Part shown: piece by piece, positions 43,035 through 54,990 of the stretch
Position numbering within the stretch: position 1 is the stretch's first letter
Layout: the number at the start of each line of letters is the position of its first letter
The notes under the pieces: generated by a model
What the model was told of the DNA's origin: nothing
The model's database searches: none
Seen by the model: the letters and a program-made list of their open reading frames with translations, nothing else
Position numbers and translations under genes: made by a program
From: Xenopus tropicalis
Lineage: Eukaryota; Chordata; Amphibia; Anura; Pipidae
Length of the DNA stretch: 64,000 nt
Direction: 5' to 3'
NCBI RefSeq assembly: GCF_000004195.4
Contig: NC_030681.2
Location: 137,237,506 to 137,301,505, forward strand

Positions 43035-43047
43035 CAAGATGGTGAAG

Positions 43048-43396
43048 CACTTTATCTTAAAATTAACTTTCAGTATAATATAGACATCAGTATCCTAAGA
43101 CAATTTCCATTGTTGGCTGGTTTCTATGACCCAAAGGGAAAATATAGCTAATTTTTGGCCTTATGGTGGTGCTCAAACTCTTACACAAATATACCCAAAT
43201 CCACAGACTGAAAGGAAAGCATAATACTCTATCTCTGTTCACAGGGACCAGTTTCCCACCCCCCTTACAACCTCTCCCTCACATTGGTCCATTGTGAAGG
43301 GATGGATTCTGGGATTTGAAGTCTCTCTGCTGTCTTGTAGTGGGTCCCAGAATCCACTGTGAACCAAGGTGATGGAGCGGTTGTATTACTCTGTGG
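43048..43396. other. Gene-free stretch
   Basis: Nothing recognised. Confidence 0.35.
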
Positions 43397-43907
43397 GGGT
43401 TATTTATAAATACAAATTTGGACCTGGGCAGTAACCCATGGCAACCAATCAGACGTTTACTTTCATTGTTCTACCTGCAGCTGGCTGGAAAAATCTTATC
43501 ACAGATTGGTTGCTGTGAGTTAAGGTGGCCATACACGCACCGATATTATCGTACGAAACCTCGTTTCGTACGATAATCGGTGCGTGTATGGCATGTCAGC
43601 GAGCCGACCGATATCGCAGGAAGCTGCTGATATCGGTCGACTCGCCGATCGGCCAGGTTAGAAAATTTTGATCGGGCGCCATAGAAGGCGCCTGACCAAA
43701 ATTCTCCCTTCAGAGCTGAATCGGCAGAAGGAGGTAGAAATCCTATTGTTTCTACCTCCTTACCTGCCGATTCAGCCCTGAATGGTGTGTGGCGGATCTG
43801 ACGATGTTTCGTGCGACCGACGGTCGTACGAAACATCGTGAGATCGCCACGTGTATGGCCAGCTTTACTGCCCAGGTACAAATTTGTCCAGTATTTATAA
43901 ATGATCC
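43397..43907. mobile_element. Older MITE interrupted by a TTAA MITE
   Basis: The left part holds TTTATAAATACAAATTTGG, CCTGGGCAGTAACCCATGGC; the right part holds CTGCCCAGGTACAAATTTG and CCAGTATTTATAAATGATCC, which are mutual inverses. The inner element occupies 43524-43863. AACCCAT.GCAACCAATCAG is a motif repeated in several other repeats of the window (34785, 46201, 51495, 55937). Confidence 0.75.
43524..43863. mobile_element. GGCCATACACG-family palindromic MITE, 340 bp, nested
   Basis: Begins GGTGGCCATACACGCACC after TTAA (43520-43523) and ends GTGTATGGCCAGC before TTTA. Contains several sub-palindromes: CGTACGAAACCTCGTTTCGTACG near the left, and GAAGGAGGTAGAAATCC with its inverse GTTTCTACCTCCTT in the middle. 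Subtype shared with 38035-38132. Confidence 0.85.
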
Positions 43908-44316
43908 CTTTGAATCTAAAGTGGGGTGGGGACTGGTCCCTATGAAGAGAGGCAGACTACCATGGTTTACTTTTAATCTGTGGAATCAAGTCTGCACTTC
44001 TACTTATTTCTGGAAATTCAGAATTTTTATGCACCTTTCCTTACATAACCCCAAATAATTGAGCTCATGTCAAAAAGGGGTATATTTTCCAATCCATTTA
44101 ACCAATCCATTAAGAAGCTAGATTGGAAAATCAATTGAAAAAAAAACTAAGCAATTAAGATTAAATATAGCAATAGAATTGGTTACAGGCTAGAAATACT
44201 CAGACTAGGATAGCTAATAAATAATTGACAAGGTGCTTAGAATTTGCCCATGTATAACATACTAAAAGAAGGGGACATCCTAGATGTTGTCCAGCAGAAG
44301 TTTAAGCATCATAGTA
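43908..44316. other. Gene-free stretch
   Basis: Nothing recognised. Confidence 0.35.
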
Positions 44317-45092
44317 CAGGTATGGGATCCCTTATCCGGAAACCCGTTATCCAGAACGTTCAGAATTATGGAAAGCCCATCACCCATAGACTCCATTTTA
44401 ATCAAATAATTCAGAATTTTAAAACTGATTTCCTTTTTCTCTGTAATAATAAAACAGTACCTGTACTTGATCCCAACTAAGATATAATTACCCCTTATTG
44501 GGGGCAGAACAGCCCTATTGGGTTTATTTAATGGTTAAATGATTCCCTTTTCTCTGTAATAATAAAACAGTACCTGTACTTGATCCCAACTAAGATATAA
44601 TTACCCCTTATTGGGGCAGAACAGCCCTATTGGGTTTATTTCATGGTTAAATATTTCCCTTTTCTCTGTAATAATAAAACAGTACCTGTACTTGATCCCA
44701 ACTAAGATATAATTACCCCTTATTGGGGGCAGAACAGCCCTATTGGGTTTATTTCATGGTTAAATGATTCCCTTTTCTCTGTAATAATAAAACAGTACCT
44801 GTACTTGATCCCAACTAAGATATAATTACCCCTTATTGGGGGCAGAACAGCCCTATTGGGTTTATTTAATGGTTAAATGATTCCCTTTTCTCTGTAATAA
44901 TAAAACAGTACCTGCACTTGATCCCAACTAAGATATAAATAATCCTTATTGGATACAAAATAATCTTATTGGGTTTAATTAATGTTTTTTTTATTTTTTA
45001 GTAGACAAGGTATGGAGATCCAAATTACAGAAAGACCCCAATCCTGGAATACCCATGATCCCAAGCATTCTGGATAACGGGTCCTATACCTG
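44317..45092 (+). mobile_element. 113-bp-repeat MITE, forward, about 5 units, complete
   Basis: CAGGTATGGGATCCCTTATC after TA (44315-44316) and GGGTCCTATACCTG before TA (45093-45094): clear TIRs and a TA target. Left arm, four good units plus a degenerate fifth (GATATAAATAATCCTTATTGG), right arm GGAGATCCAAATTACAG. This copy gives the clearest boundaries of the family. Confidence 0.92.
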
Positions 45093-45094
45093 TA

Positions 45095-45855
45095 TCCCTA
45101 TTTTGCCTCACATCCTGCCACCACTTAAAAGGGCACTATTTTTCTATTGCTGCAACTTAGTCTCCTAGCATGGGGGCCCCAGCTCAGACAGGACCCCAAG
45201 TAAGAACTGAGGGCCCCTTGTGTGTGCTCGGGCTCTGCTTAGCAAATCTCATTTAGCACTGAAATAATGAAGCATGAAGATGCAAGCAGGAGCTATTTAT
45301 CACTAACACGTCATGAAACTATAACTGGCGAGGCCACAGATTTAATTGCATAGCAGGGAGACTCCGGGAAAAACAAGTACACAATGTCTGAAGCCAAACT
45401 ACACATATTTTGAAGCGTAGGTTTTATACATATTTGACATCACGGTTGTGCTGCCAGATTTACTGAATATGTTTAATCTTCCCATCCCTCTGTGTTTCTA
45501 ACCTGCTCCCAGTTGCTGCTCTGAGGCATTAACACAATTACGGGGCCGCCACATGTGATCAGTTAACGGAAAAGGTTCAGTGACTCGTGCAAGACTAATC
45601 TATTAACACAAGTAGGAAATATAAATTGATAATCTGTGAACCCCGAGTTGCAGCTCAACTACATCTCCCAAATATCCTACTGGAGGAGGTCAGCTATAAC
45701 CTATAATGTATGAGTAGACAGGTTATATCAGATTGCATGTTAGGGTCCTTTATGCCTAAAACCTTTCAGATCTTTGCATTTTCTAACAGATCAGAACTAA
45801 TTACTGATAAGTTGCTATAGGTACCTGTAATTAACCTTTTTGGTATTATGTAATA
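45095..45855. other. Gene-free stretch
   Basis: No gene or repeat recognised. Confidence 0.4.
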
Positions 45856-46161
45856 CAGGGGTCCCCAACCTTTCTTACTCGTGAGCCACAGTCAAATGTT
45901 ATAAGACTTGGGGAGCAACACAAGCACCATAAAAGTTCATGGAGGTGCCAAATAAGGGCTAAGATTGGCTATTAGGGGTCTCTATGCACCCTATCAGCTT
46001 ACAGGGGCTTTATTTGGTAGGAAATCTTGTTTTTATTCAACCAAAACTTGCCCCCAAGTCAGGAATTCAAAAATAACTCCCTGGTTTGGGGGCACTGAGA
46101 GCAACATCCAAGGGGTTGGGGAGCAACATGTTGCTCATGAGCCACTGGTTGGGGAACACTG
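45856..46161. mobile_element. hAT MITE with CAGGGGTCCCCAACC ends, 306 bp
   Basis: CAGGGGTCCCCAACCTTTCT at the left is the inverse of GGTTGGGGAACACTG at the right, with CTCATGAGCCACTGG inside matching CTCGTGAGCCACAG. These are typical hAT ends. The 8-bp flanks ATGTAATA and ATATATTA agree at 6 of 8 positions, suggesting an old insertion. Confidence 0.8.
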
Positions 46162-46169
46162 ATATATTA

Positions 46170-46330
46170 CATGGCACTAAGTTTGCCCAGAAGCAGCAAC
46201 CCATAGCAACCAAACAGCTGGTAGAAATTACTGGTCACCTGTTTAAAAGCAAACATCTTTTTGGTTGCTATGGGTTGCTGGCTTTTATTATATATGGGAA
46301 TTTGTGTGCAAAATATTTTTTTTTCACTGA
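46170..46330. mobile_element. Palindromic MITE with AACCCATAGCAACC arms
   Basis: AGCAGCAACCCATAGCAACCAA (46193-46214) is the inverse of TTGGTTGCTATGGGTTGCTG (46262-46281). Fragments of the same arm are scattered elsewhere in the window. Confidence 0.65.
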
Positions 46331-48489
46331 GTTAAATTAGACTGCTCTAAAGCTGCCCATATATATGAAAATCCTCTCATTTGGCAAGGCTGCCAAATGA
46401 GCAGGTTTGCCTGATTTGACCACCTATGTGCAGGGCCTAATTGGGCTGATCCAGATCATAACAGAGGCCTATGCAGGCCCATCACATTAGGACAGTGTCA
46501 CTGTGCCATTATGGTCCTCATGGGATTTTCAAACCCCCCTATAGATATCTGGCCAATGGCACTTTATTCTATGGCATGGGAAGGGTTAAATAATGTATGT
46601 TCAGGAGTATGACGCAAGAAAATTGTATATATTTATATCTCAACGGCGGTCGCTTGTTTCTTTGCAGCCTTGGCGATGAGCGTACATGAACTTGGATTTC
46701 CAAGCCCGGCAGGCTGGGGCGATGTTAGTAAACATATCGAGACAGCTAAGTAACGTAATGAATACGCGCAGTAAGATTTTCCAGGTACCTCATTTATCTC
46801 AGCTCTTTTCTGGAATTTACCAGACAACTTATAATCAAACCTTCACATTCTTCACTCGGAGCGGAGAAACAAGGCTCGACTTTTCCTGTCCTAATATAAA
46901 TGAAAGCTGCAGGACTCCGGGGCTTGTATAACCAAAAAAAAATAAGACCTGTTATTTCCCTATTCTTTGTGTTTTATTAGAGAGCAGAGTCTTTAAAGAG
47001 ACATCCCAACGCTCTTTGCACTTTGTGCAGCTCTCAGCCTATGTGCTGAAAGGGAATGATCTGAAAATCCCATGTTTATGCATCATTCTATTATGGAACA
47101 AAGAGCAACAAACAGATTCCGCAGCACTGTACAATACATGTATGGGACATACAGGGGGGTCATTTGTAGAGACCCCAAATACAAGAGCAAAGGCACAAAG
47201 AGGCCCAAAAGTATGCACCTTAGTGCTCATTCAAAGAGCATCTGGCCAATGATGCTCAATGCCAATATTATTTTTAATAAAGAAAGATAAAAATATAGGA
47301 AGGACAGTATTTTTTCTAGAAAAGGTGACAAGTAGAACAACACTCCACCTCTTACAATTCTTCTTACCAACTAACTGGGGTGGTGATGGAAGGGGAGTGG
47401 CCATGACATAAATAGGGGTGTAACAAGGGGGGGCTGGTGATGTCAAAAGGGGCAGAGCAATGGCAGGACAGATAGCTAAAGGGTTGATTGAAGGAAGATC
47501 AGGAAAGTGGAAAAGTAAGATTGGGGCAGGTTGAGAGCTTACTGTAGGTGGGTGGACCATGGGCTAAATACACAATATTACAAATTTACCAGCAACTAGG
47601 AGGGATGGTTGCAGTACGTTGCTCCCCCCCGCTTCCCATGAATACAGCGCTGCCATACACAGAGGGGGAACGATAGACAGAGCGCAGATATCTGCTGCAA
47701 TGTTTTTACATGCAGGACAAGAAAACTGTACAAGAAATTCGGACTGATACAGAAGTTAAAGGGCCCCGCTGGGTCTCATATTAACCCGAAAATATTTTAA
47801 TTATTTCTCTGACCCTCAAAGCTCAGTAATGTTCAGAAGACGATTGCCAATTCCCGGCAGGTTGAGGCCAGTAGCGTCTGGAAGATAAGGCTCATTAGCA
47901 GCTAACAGCCATAATATAAGATCTGAATTCCTGAGTGAGAATGTGCACTCCCAATTCATCTCCCAGCTGACTACTTCATCTTAGGTGACAGTTTGGCTTA
48001 GAACTCTCACTGGGAAAGGTCAAGGGTTAATTGACAAGAAGGTCATCCCTGGTGATCCTGAAAAAGAACTAATCAGATCCATGGCCTGCCAGGGAGAAGC
48101 CTGCTCTCTTATTTGGGGTAATTTGACACACAGGTGCAGGTAAATTACAAGCACGCCTGGGGGGCGTTGGTAATATTGTTTGTGATGTACATACGCCTAC
48201 TGTAGAGCCCGTGACACGCTAGCACTATGTGGCAGGGTCTGATCTTGTACATATGCAATAATAGGTCAGTGCCCCCCGGTCTGCTCAAGCAGTCCAGAGA
48301 CTGAGGCCACTTTGCACAGTAACATTCATATTTTAGTTGAATTATTGCAGTTAATAAATATACGCCAGCACAGTGGCGCTGATGCCTCAAACATGGATTT
48401 ATAAGGATCGTTTACAAATACAACTGCATGTGTGGTCACTGTAACATGGATGCAAACGTGGCGTTTATTCACACCATCATTTAAAGGTA
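46331..48489. other. Gene-free stretch
   Basis: 46350-46450 has decayed similarity to the GGCCATACACG MITEs (GCTGCCCATATATATG, CAAGGCTGCC). No gene. Short frames only. Confidence 0.4.
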
Positions 48490-48507
48490 ATTGCACGAAA
48501 ACACACT

Positions 48508-48690
48508 CAGGCCCGGATTTGTGGGCAGGCTACAAAAGCCTGGGCCTAGGGCAGCAAACAGGCCCGGACTGGCATTCAAAATAGGCCCTGGCATTTCAGG
48601 TACACAGAGGCCCAAGCAGCCCACATCAGCCCAATAAATAGTGACTTTGGCATCTATATAGCAGCCCCTCTGGCATTTCCCAGAATCCAC
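48508..48690. mobile_element. hAT-like fragment(s), CAGGCCCGGA type
   Basis: CAGGCCCGGATTTGTGGG at 48508 followed by GGCTACAAAAGCC and GGGCCTAGGGC is repeated at 50849 (CAGGCCTGGATTTGTGGG, GGCTACAAAGGCC, GGGCCTAGGGC). A second CAGGCCCGGACTGGCA start lies at 48559. Right ends not resolved. Confidence 0.5.
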
Positions 48691-48874
48691 CTCTAAAGTG
48701 CATCTATTGGAGCTGGGTAACCCTGAGGTACCACTACCCTGACCATGAAATATGTCAGTGGTATATAAATAAAAATAATTAGTAATAAAAAGTAGGAATA
48801 ACTATAAAACGACAATCTCACAGTCTTGGTTGGCATGGTCAGTGACCAACAAACAATTAAAAGGTTTTCTACAC

Positions 48875-49744
48875 CAGTGTGGGACCTGTTAAGCAGAATG
48901 CTCAGGACCTGGGGTGTTCCAGATATGAGTTCATACAATTTGGATCTCCGTACCTTAAGTCTACTAAAAAAATAATTTAAACATTAATTAAACCCAATAG
49001 GATTGTTTTGTCTCCAATAAGGGGTAATTATATCTTAGTTAGGATCAAGTACAGGTACTGTTTTATTATTACAGAGAAAAGGGAATCATTTAACCATGAA
49101 ATAAACCCAATAGGGCTGTTCTGCCCCAATAAGGGGTAATTATATCTTAGTTGGGATCAAGTACAGGTACTGTTTTATTATTACAGAGAAAAGGGAATCA
49201 TTTAACCATTAAATAAACCCAATAGGGCTGTTCTGCCCCCAATAAGGGGTAATTATATCTTAGTTGGGATCAAGTACAGGTACTGTTTTATTATTACAGA
49301 GAAAAGGGAATCATTTAACCATTAAATAAACCCAATAGGGCTGTTCTGCCCCCAATAAGGGGTAATTATATCTTAGTTGGGATCAAGTACAGGTACTGTT
49401 TTATTATTACAGAGAAAAGGGAATCATTTAACCATTAAATAAACCCAATAGGGCTGTTCTGCCCCCAATAAGGGTAATTATATCTTAGTTTGGATCAAGT
49501 ACAGGTACTGTTTTATTATAACAGAGAAAAGGGAATCATTTAACCATGAAATAAACCCAATAGGGCTGTTCTGCCCCAATAAGGGGTAATTATATCTTAG
49601 TTGGGATCAAGTACAGGTACTGTTTTATTATTACAGAGAAAAGGAAATCACTTTTAAAAAAATGTAATTATTTGATTAAAAGTCTATTAATATATGGCTT
49701 TGCCATTATTTGGAGTTTTCTAGATAATGAGTTTCCCACGCCTG
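48875..49744 (-). mobile_element. 113-bp-repeat MITE, reverse, about 6 units
   Basis: Right arm in reverse (CAGTGTGGGACCTGTTAAGC, then GGATCTCCGTACCTTAAG), six units with period 112-113 (for example AACAGCC-complement blocks at about 49013, 49125, 49239, 49352, 49465, 49575), then the left arm in reverse ending GAGTTTCCCACGCCTG before TA. Two units lack one base of the G/C run. Confidence 0.9.
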
Positions 49745-50848
49745 TACAGGTAGATTTTTCACATACTAAAAATGTAAAGGGATAAGGCAAAGAGGGTTAA
49801 TCCAAATTAAGTCAATACAGAATGAAATGACAGGAGGCAGCTGGCATTTTTTTTTACCACAAATTGAAATGAAAAGCAATTCTCCCATGGTTTTGGAGTT
49901 GAAAAGATCAAATCAATGTGGATGATACAGATAGCCCAGGAGTTTATCAATAAGATCCTTTGTCAGGCACAGCTACTACAACTGCTCGCTGTGCATTCCT
50001 TGGGTCAGTGTGGTTTGGAAAAGGAACCTTTCCGCCTACTCCAGATCTGTATGAGTGACACTGCCTGCTGCATGCTTCAAACAGAACGCCTCAGGTAAAC
50101 TAAATGGAAATTGTAACCGGCAGCCATGCACCTGGTGTTTGTGTATTACACCATACTGTAGATGTACAGATGCGCAAATTATGTCTGAATCTCCTCCAAT
50201 ACGCCCTGCTGACACTGCTTGTTCCAGGTGTGGCACGGCCCAGATCTCTACGGGGAACAGCAAGAATCAATTCCACTTCCCACAATGCACACCCACGGCC
50301 ATGCACTGAAGGATCGGTCGGAATGCCGGGTATGTTCTATCTGTAGTCTGGACATTATGATATAGGGCGGTAGGTGCTATAACATAGTGTATTAAATCGT
50401 ATTTCCCTGGACTGGCACTCCTGTTCCAAAAGAAACTGCACTAACTTGGGAATCTGGAAAGCACCATGGCACCGTCTTAGTGGTATTTCCCAAGGCTCCC
50501 TTGGGCTCTAAATGAGTGGATCTTTCCCCCCTAATATACCTGCCTTAATTTAAGCTGTTTAAGATATTGGTCAGGTAGGTCAGTCATAGTGCTCTGTACA
50601 CGGGCAGATAAGCTGTCGAATTAGTCTAAAATGCCCAAATCGGAAGCTTAACTTGCATACTTCTGCACAATAGTAAAATGATCCAATGACAGTTACTCTT
50701 AAGTGAGCATTAAAACACTAGTAAGATGGCAGCATGGGGCTAAATTAGAAAGATCACTGACCATTGCAATTTATTTTGCAATTTATAAAACTGGCCTGAG
50801 GAAAAAAGTTAAGATTGTATACCCTGGGGTGCCTTACATGTTGGCACC
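49745..50848. other. Gene-free stretch
   Basis: Several 60-85-codon frames overlap on both strands at 49916-50346, which only reflects low stop density; no domain. 50575-50650 (CAGATAAGCTGTCGAATTAG) is a decayed GGCCATACACG MITE fragment. Confidence 0.4.
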
Positions 50849-50915
50849 CAGGCCTGGATTTGTGGGAAGGCTACAAAGGCCCGGGCCTAGGGCGGCAAGT
50901 TTTTCAGGGCGGCAT
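50849..50915 (+). mobile_element. hAT-like terminus, second copy of the 48508 type
   Basis: CAGGCCTGGATTTGTGGG, then GGCTACAAAGGCCCGGGCC and TAGGGCGGCAAG. No right end recognised. Confidence 0.45.
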
Positions 50916-52047
50916 GCTGCCTATAGACACCCAGAGCATTGCATTGTGCAGTGTTGTGGGTGTCTGTAGGAACTAGTGAGGTTGAACAAAGAAGTCTATA
51001 ATGTGTATTTGTGCACACGCGGGGAGGGGCTTGAGGTGGCTGGCCTAGGGGTGCACTGTACTGAAATTAAGCGCTGTTGGCATCCCCAGTGTATTGGTTG
51101 TCTATTAACTATGGCTTTTGAAATAACTGTACACGATTCACAATGCAAAAACCCCTACCCAGCGGTTGTTCAGGAGCTACGGACATTACCCCTTGACTCT
51201 GCCCCATTATGCCCTTGTCCACACCTCAGTTGTGCTCCCAGCTCTGCCTCTCGTTCTCTGTTTTTGAGGTATAATGGGGTTTTTTAGAGAGGTTTCTTGC
51301 CTCCTGAGTCAACCAACCAGATACAACTGGCATTTGTCATCCCTGGAAAGGGAGCTGCTACTGTGGGCCATGTAAATGTATACATACAAGGAAACATTGT
51401 CTGGGGAAAGCTGTAACAGGGCAAAGTCTTATAACTTATAGAGACCAATTATATGTATGCTTTTGTCTAACCACAGCCACAAATGCAAACTGCTGATTGG
51501 TTGCCATAGGTTACTAGACCCTGGGAAGCGTTGCCCCATTATTTAACGACCCTTATGTAACAGATCTGGTCTTTTTTTACCACTTAACTTCCTGAGGTTA
51601 AATAGCACCATGAGTTCTCATATAGTGTTGTCCGTGGTTAATGTTACAGTATTTATACAATGTCAACGTATTCGGCAGTGCTGCTCAGTATCATTTTCCC
51701 TTTTTCTCAAGCCTAGGATGTAGAAAGGAAGCAAAATGAAAGTCTGGGGAAGATAACTGTTCCTGCTCGCACCTCTTTTCACACAGATCTGATGGATGAT
51801 ATGGGAATGGATATGAACATAAAGGGAGTTGTGCGCAATTCTGCTTTCTTGCTATGCAACAGGACACTCATTGATTATAGATGGAAATGTCACATCGCAC
51901 TATAGCTTTTCCTTTATTTATATAGCACCAACATATTCTACAGCGCTTTACAGACATTATGTATCATTCACATCATATGTGTGATGTTCACTGGCCTTCA
52001 CATCCCTAACAATATATATATGAGTCTCTGAAGATGCCCCCAGAGCA
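50916..52047. other. Gene-free stretch with a SINE tail fragment
   Basis: 51912-51955 (TTTATTTATATAGCACCAAC then ATTCTACAGCGCTTTACAGA) is the reverse complement of a V-SINE-type 3' tail. No gene found. Confidence 0.45.
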
Positions 52048-52296
52048 CAGGGGCGGGCCAACCCAACCGGGCGCCCTAGGCAACCCAGTCAGCCACCTCA
52101 CATATTCACCACCCCCCCTTGCGTGTGCTCTGGAGCGGGAAGGGGTGGGGGGGCGCCATGGGTCATTGCCCCCATCGTGTAATGACAAGTGGTGGGGGCA
52201 ATGACAAAGTAGCACCAACTAGGGGTAGGCAGGAGAGGCTCCTGCCTGGTGCCCCCCAATCGTTGCGCCCTAGGCCTACCCCTAGTTCCGGCCCTG
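52048..52296 (-). mobile_element. hAT MITE, 249 bp, with perfect 8-bp target duplication
   Basis: CCAGAGCA occurs exactly at 52040-52047 and 52297-52304. Ends CAGGGGCGGGCC and CCGGCCCTG (inverse CAGGGCCGG). Read on the minus strand it is collinear with 16040-16267: GGAACTAGGGGTAGG, CCTAGGGCGCAA, CAGGCAGGAGCCTCTCCTGC, then GGGGGCAATG. Frames across it are chance. Confidence 0.92.
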
Positions 52297-52304
52297 CCAG
52301 AGCA

Positions 52305-53080
52305 TTTCCATCTTTGTGTCTGTTGATTTACAGCCATGCTCTGGGCTGCTGTCAGTTACCTGAGCTTAGGGGCCTACTCACATTATACTTTACTATTCTT
52401 TATGTTTTCATGATTTTTGATGACTCCTAAGCTTAGATTTACAAAAGGAGCCCAGAGCAAAGTGAGCATGTGCAGTGCCACTGACCCTTTAAAGACCACC
52501 CACAACATGCTACAAGGCACCTGATACCCCTTAACCCCCCAGCTCTACTGCCAGATTTACACAACAATGCTCCGGTGGTGGCTGGGGAGATTTTTTTATT
52601 TTTCTTACAAAAAGATTAATCTTTTAAATAGGCCACCCCTAAAGTTACCACCCTAGGCACAGGCCCTAAACCCCCCACATTTAAACATTAGCCTTGAGGG
52701 CAGGCCGTCTAGCCCTGGAACACTATTGTTCTTAGTGGAACACCCCTGTATCTAAGGGATCCCGTCTGCTACCTTAAAGCAAAGCCATTGATGTTGTCAT
52801 TGTGAATATAAAAGAAAGCAATGTTGTTACTAGCACTGTACTTCCGCTTTCTCCTGCCCATTAATAACCAGTATACCCAATGTGTTTTTGAATAGACCAG
52901 CATTCTCTTTCTGTGGCTTATTTTGCTACTTATATACCTGAGGAATCTGACCTGCTTTCTTTTGCACTCAAGTGTTCAATTTCTATTTACCTTAGCCTGA
53001 TCTCACTTTTGCAGGTGTAGTTTATTTATGTTTTGGTGCCTTCTGACTAACATCTTGTAAAGGTGGAATACTTTGTATTT
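52305..53080. other. Gene-free stretch
   Basis: 52625-52690 (GGCCACCCCTAAAGTTACC, CCCTAGGCACAGGCCC) recalls hAT-type ends but is not bounded. No gene. Confidence 0.35.
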
Positions 53081-53181
53081 AGTCAGTATAGCAATAAAGG
53101 GAAAGTTGTGCTCACCACTAAATAATTGTATTCTACTAAGAGTATGCTATGAGGGTGTGACTGCAAAATCCATACAGACAA

Positions 53182-54262
53182 AGACAAAAGATCCTCTGCA
53201 CTCACACATCTATATATATATAGGACATTCTGTGCATTAAGCTACTAAAAATGCCCTCCCCTTTAAATAAAACAGAGATTGTTTGTCCATATATTACAAT
53301 ATATTAAATCTGGCCAACTACGTAAAAGTCATCTCCAGTCTGACCAGTCCTACACTCACTTTCATCTGACTGATTAAGAATTCTACTGCTTCATTATACA
53401 TTTGTTTTACAGTTTTACCTGCAACTTGCTTGCTTTCAGGGTTAAAACACCCAAATGGTGGCCCTTTTATTGGCCCATTGGGATCACCTGACTGCAGCTG
53501 CAAAGGGTGGGAGCTACAACATGAAGCTGGGCACTGCTCATGTATAAACTATTAGTGATGGAAAAATTAGCAAAACATGGCTATAGTGATTTTTTCATTT
53601 TTTGACGCCTTTTTCCTCACTCAGGGATTTTTTTCTGCTGCAATTTTTGCTCCCATTTCGCAAAAAAATTCACCAATGGCAAAACGCATAAACTTGGCGG
53701 AAATCCATGCCTGGCGAAAATTTTGCTCATCACTATAAACTATAGCAAAAAAAGGGAAAGTTGCAGATGACCTCATGTTTCTTGTCTATATGAATTGTGT
53801 GGTCACAGACTCATTGCACCCCCACCTAATAGTTACAAATAGTGGCGAGGACAACTTTCCCTTTTTGCCTTTTTGCTATAGTTTATACAGGATCAGTGGC
53901 CAACTCCATGGTGTAGTTCCCATCATTCCCAGTCAGGTGATCTCATTGGTGGCCAATAAAAAGGGCTACAATTTGGGAGTCTTAACCCTGGAAAGGAAGC
54001 AAGTTTTAGGTAAAACTTGTTAAAAAAAATGTATAATGAAGCAGTAGAATCTTAATGAATCAGATGAAAGTGAGTATAGGACAGGCCAGACCGGGGGTGA
54101 GTGTGACATAGTTGGCCAGCTTGAATATATTGCAATATATGGGCAAACAATCCCTGTTAAGGGGGGTGGCAATTTTTAGTAGCTTAATGCACAACATGTA
54201 TTAATGTGCTTATCATATTAATAAGGATGAGTGCAGAGGACCTTGTGTCTTTGTATTTAGTG
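53182..54262. mobile_element. Large snapback element (~1.1 kb inverted repeat)
   Basis: The left arm 53182-53548 pairs with the right arm 53868-54262: for example GTATAATGAAGCAGTAGAAT reads forward at 54031 and inverted at about 53385, and GTGAGTGCAGAGGATC-type text closes the outer ends. Identity is roughly 80-85 percent by eye. The spacer contains a nested MITE and a GGGAAAGTTG...CAACTTTCCC palindrome (about 53755-53863). Outside the left arm, 53085-53180 repeats part of the spacer in degraded form. Confidence 0.75.
53551..53738. mobile_element. Small MITE nested in the snapback element
   Basis: TTAGTGATGGAAAAATTAGC at the left and TTTTGCTCATCACTA at the right are inverted ends. It sits next to one arm's end (TATAAACTA). 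Confidence 0.6.
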
Positions 54263-54486
54263 AGGCTGGACTTGTTTAATTTTATTTATTGTACTGGCAG
54301 GTACCCAGGACATTAATCAGGAAAAGGAAGTCCTTTATAATAAGCACTGTACAACATAAGATAGACATTATCAAACAACATCATGTTTAGGGGGACTGAG
54401 CAAGTATAAACCCCTAGAGATAGCATTCATAGATATAGTAAACTCTTCCAAAGAAGACTTTTTGGATATATAAATTGAACATTTTG
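54263..54486. other. Short gene-free stretch
   Basis: Contains a piece (GTACTGGCAGGTACCCAGGA) I cannot assign. Confidence 0.3.
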
Positions 54487-54990
54487 GGGGAGATTTTTCA
54501 AAGATCGAGTTTGATTTTTTTTTTTTTTTTTTGCCGATTCGAGTTTCTTGCTCTAAAAACACTCAAATTCGAGTTATGGTTCAAAAACTCAAATGTCTGA
54601 TATTTATTAAGTGCATAAAAAGCCCGTGAAAACTTGAATGTAAAACTTTGCCATCCAAAAGCTTGTGAGTTTCTGTAGAAGACAATAGGGGTTGTCCTAG
54701 GAAAAGTCAAGTCATAGTTTCAATTTGAGATATTTGAGTTTTCACGTTTTATTTGAGTTTGTAAACTCTAAAATTTACAAACTCAACTTCAATGATTACT
54801 AAACAAGTCCAGTTGCTTCAAATTTATTTATACTAGATATACCATGACCTGGATGAATGAAAATCTTCATAGACATCTAAAATTTGAGTTTTTTAATCCC
54901 ATTTTTTAACCACATTAATAAATAAGTGAGCATCCTATATCTTCGTTCGATTTAGAAACACAAGCTCTAATCCACAAACTCAAAACTTGA
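54487..54990. mobile_element. AT-rich MITE with ACTCGAATTTGAG-type internal repeats, uncertain bounds
   Basis: GGGGGAGATTTTTCAAAGATCG then many short inverse blocks (TTCGAGTT, ACTCAAATTCGAGTT, TTTGAGTTTGTAAACTC and TTTACAAACTCAA). A T18 run lies at 54514. It resembles the matter-of-family MITEs beginning GGGAGATTTATCAA, but the right end is not clear. Confidence 0.45.

Noticed and set aside
49916..50346. Cluster of overlapping frames as an exon-rich region
   Set aside because: Frames on both strands overlap without a domain or a splice-compatible arrangement that I can defend.
53318..53503. 61-codon minus-strand frame
   Set aside because: It lies in one arm of the large inverted repeat, and the matching arm has frame-breaking differences.
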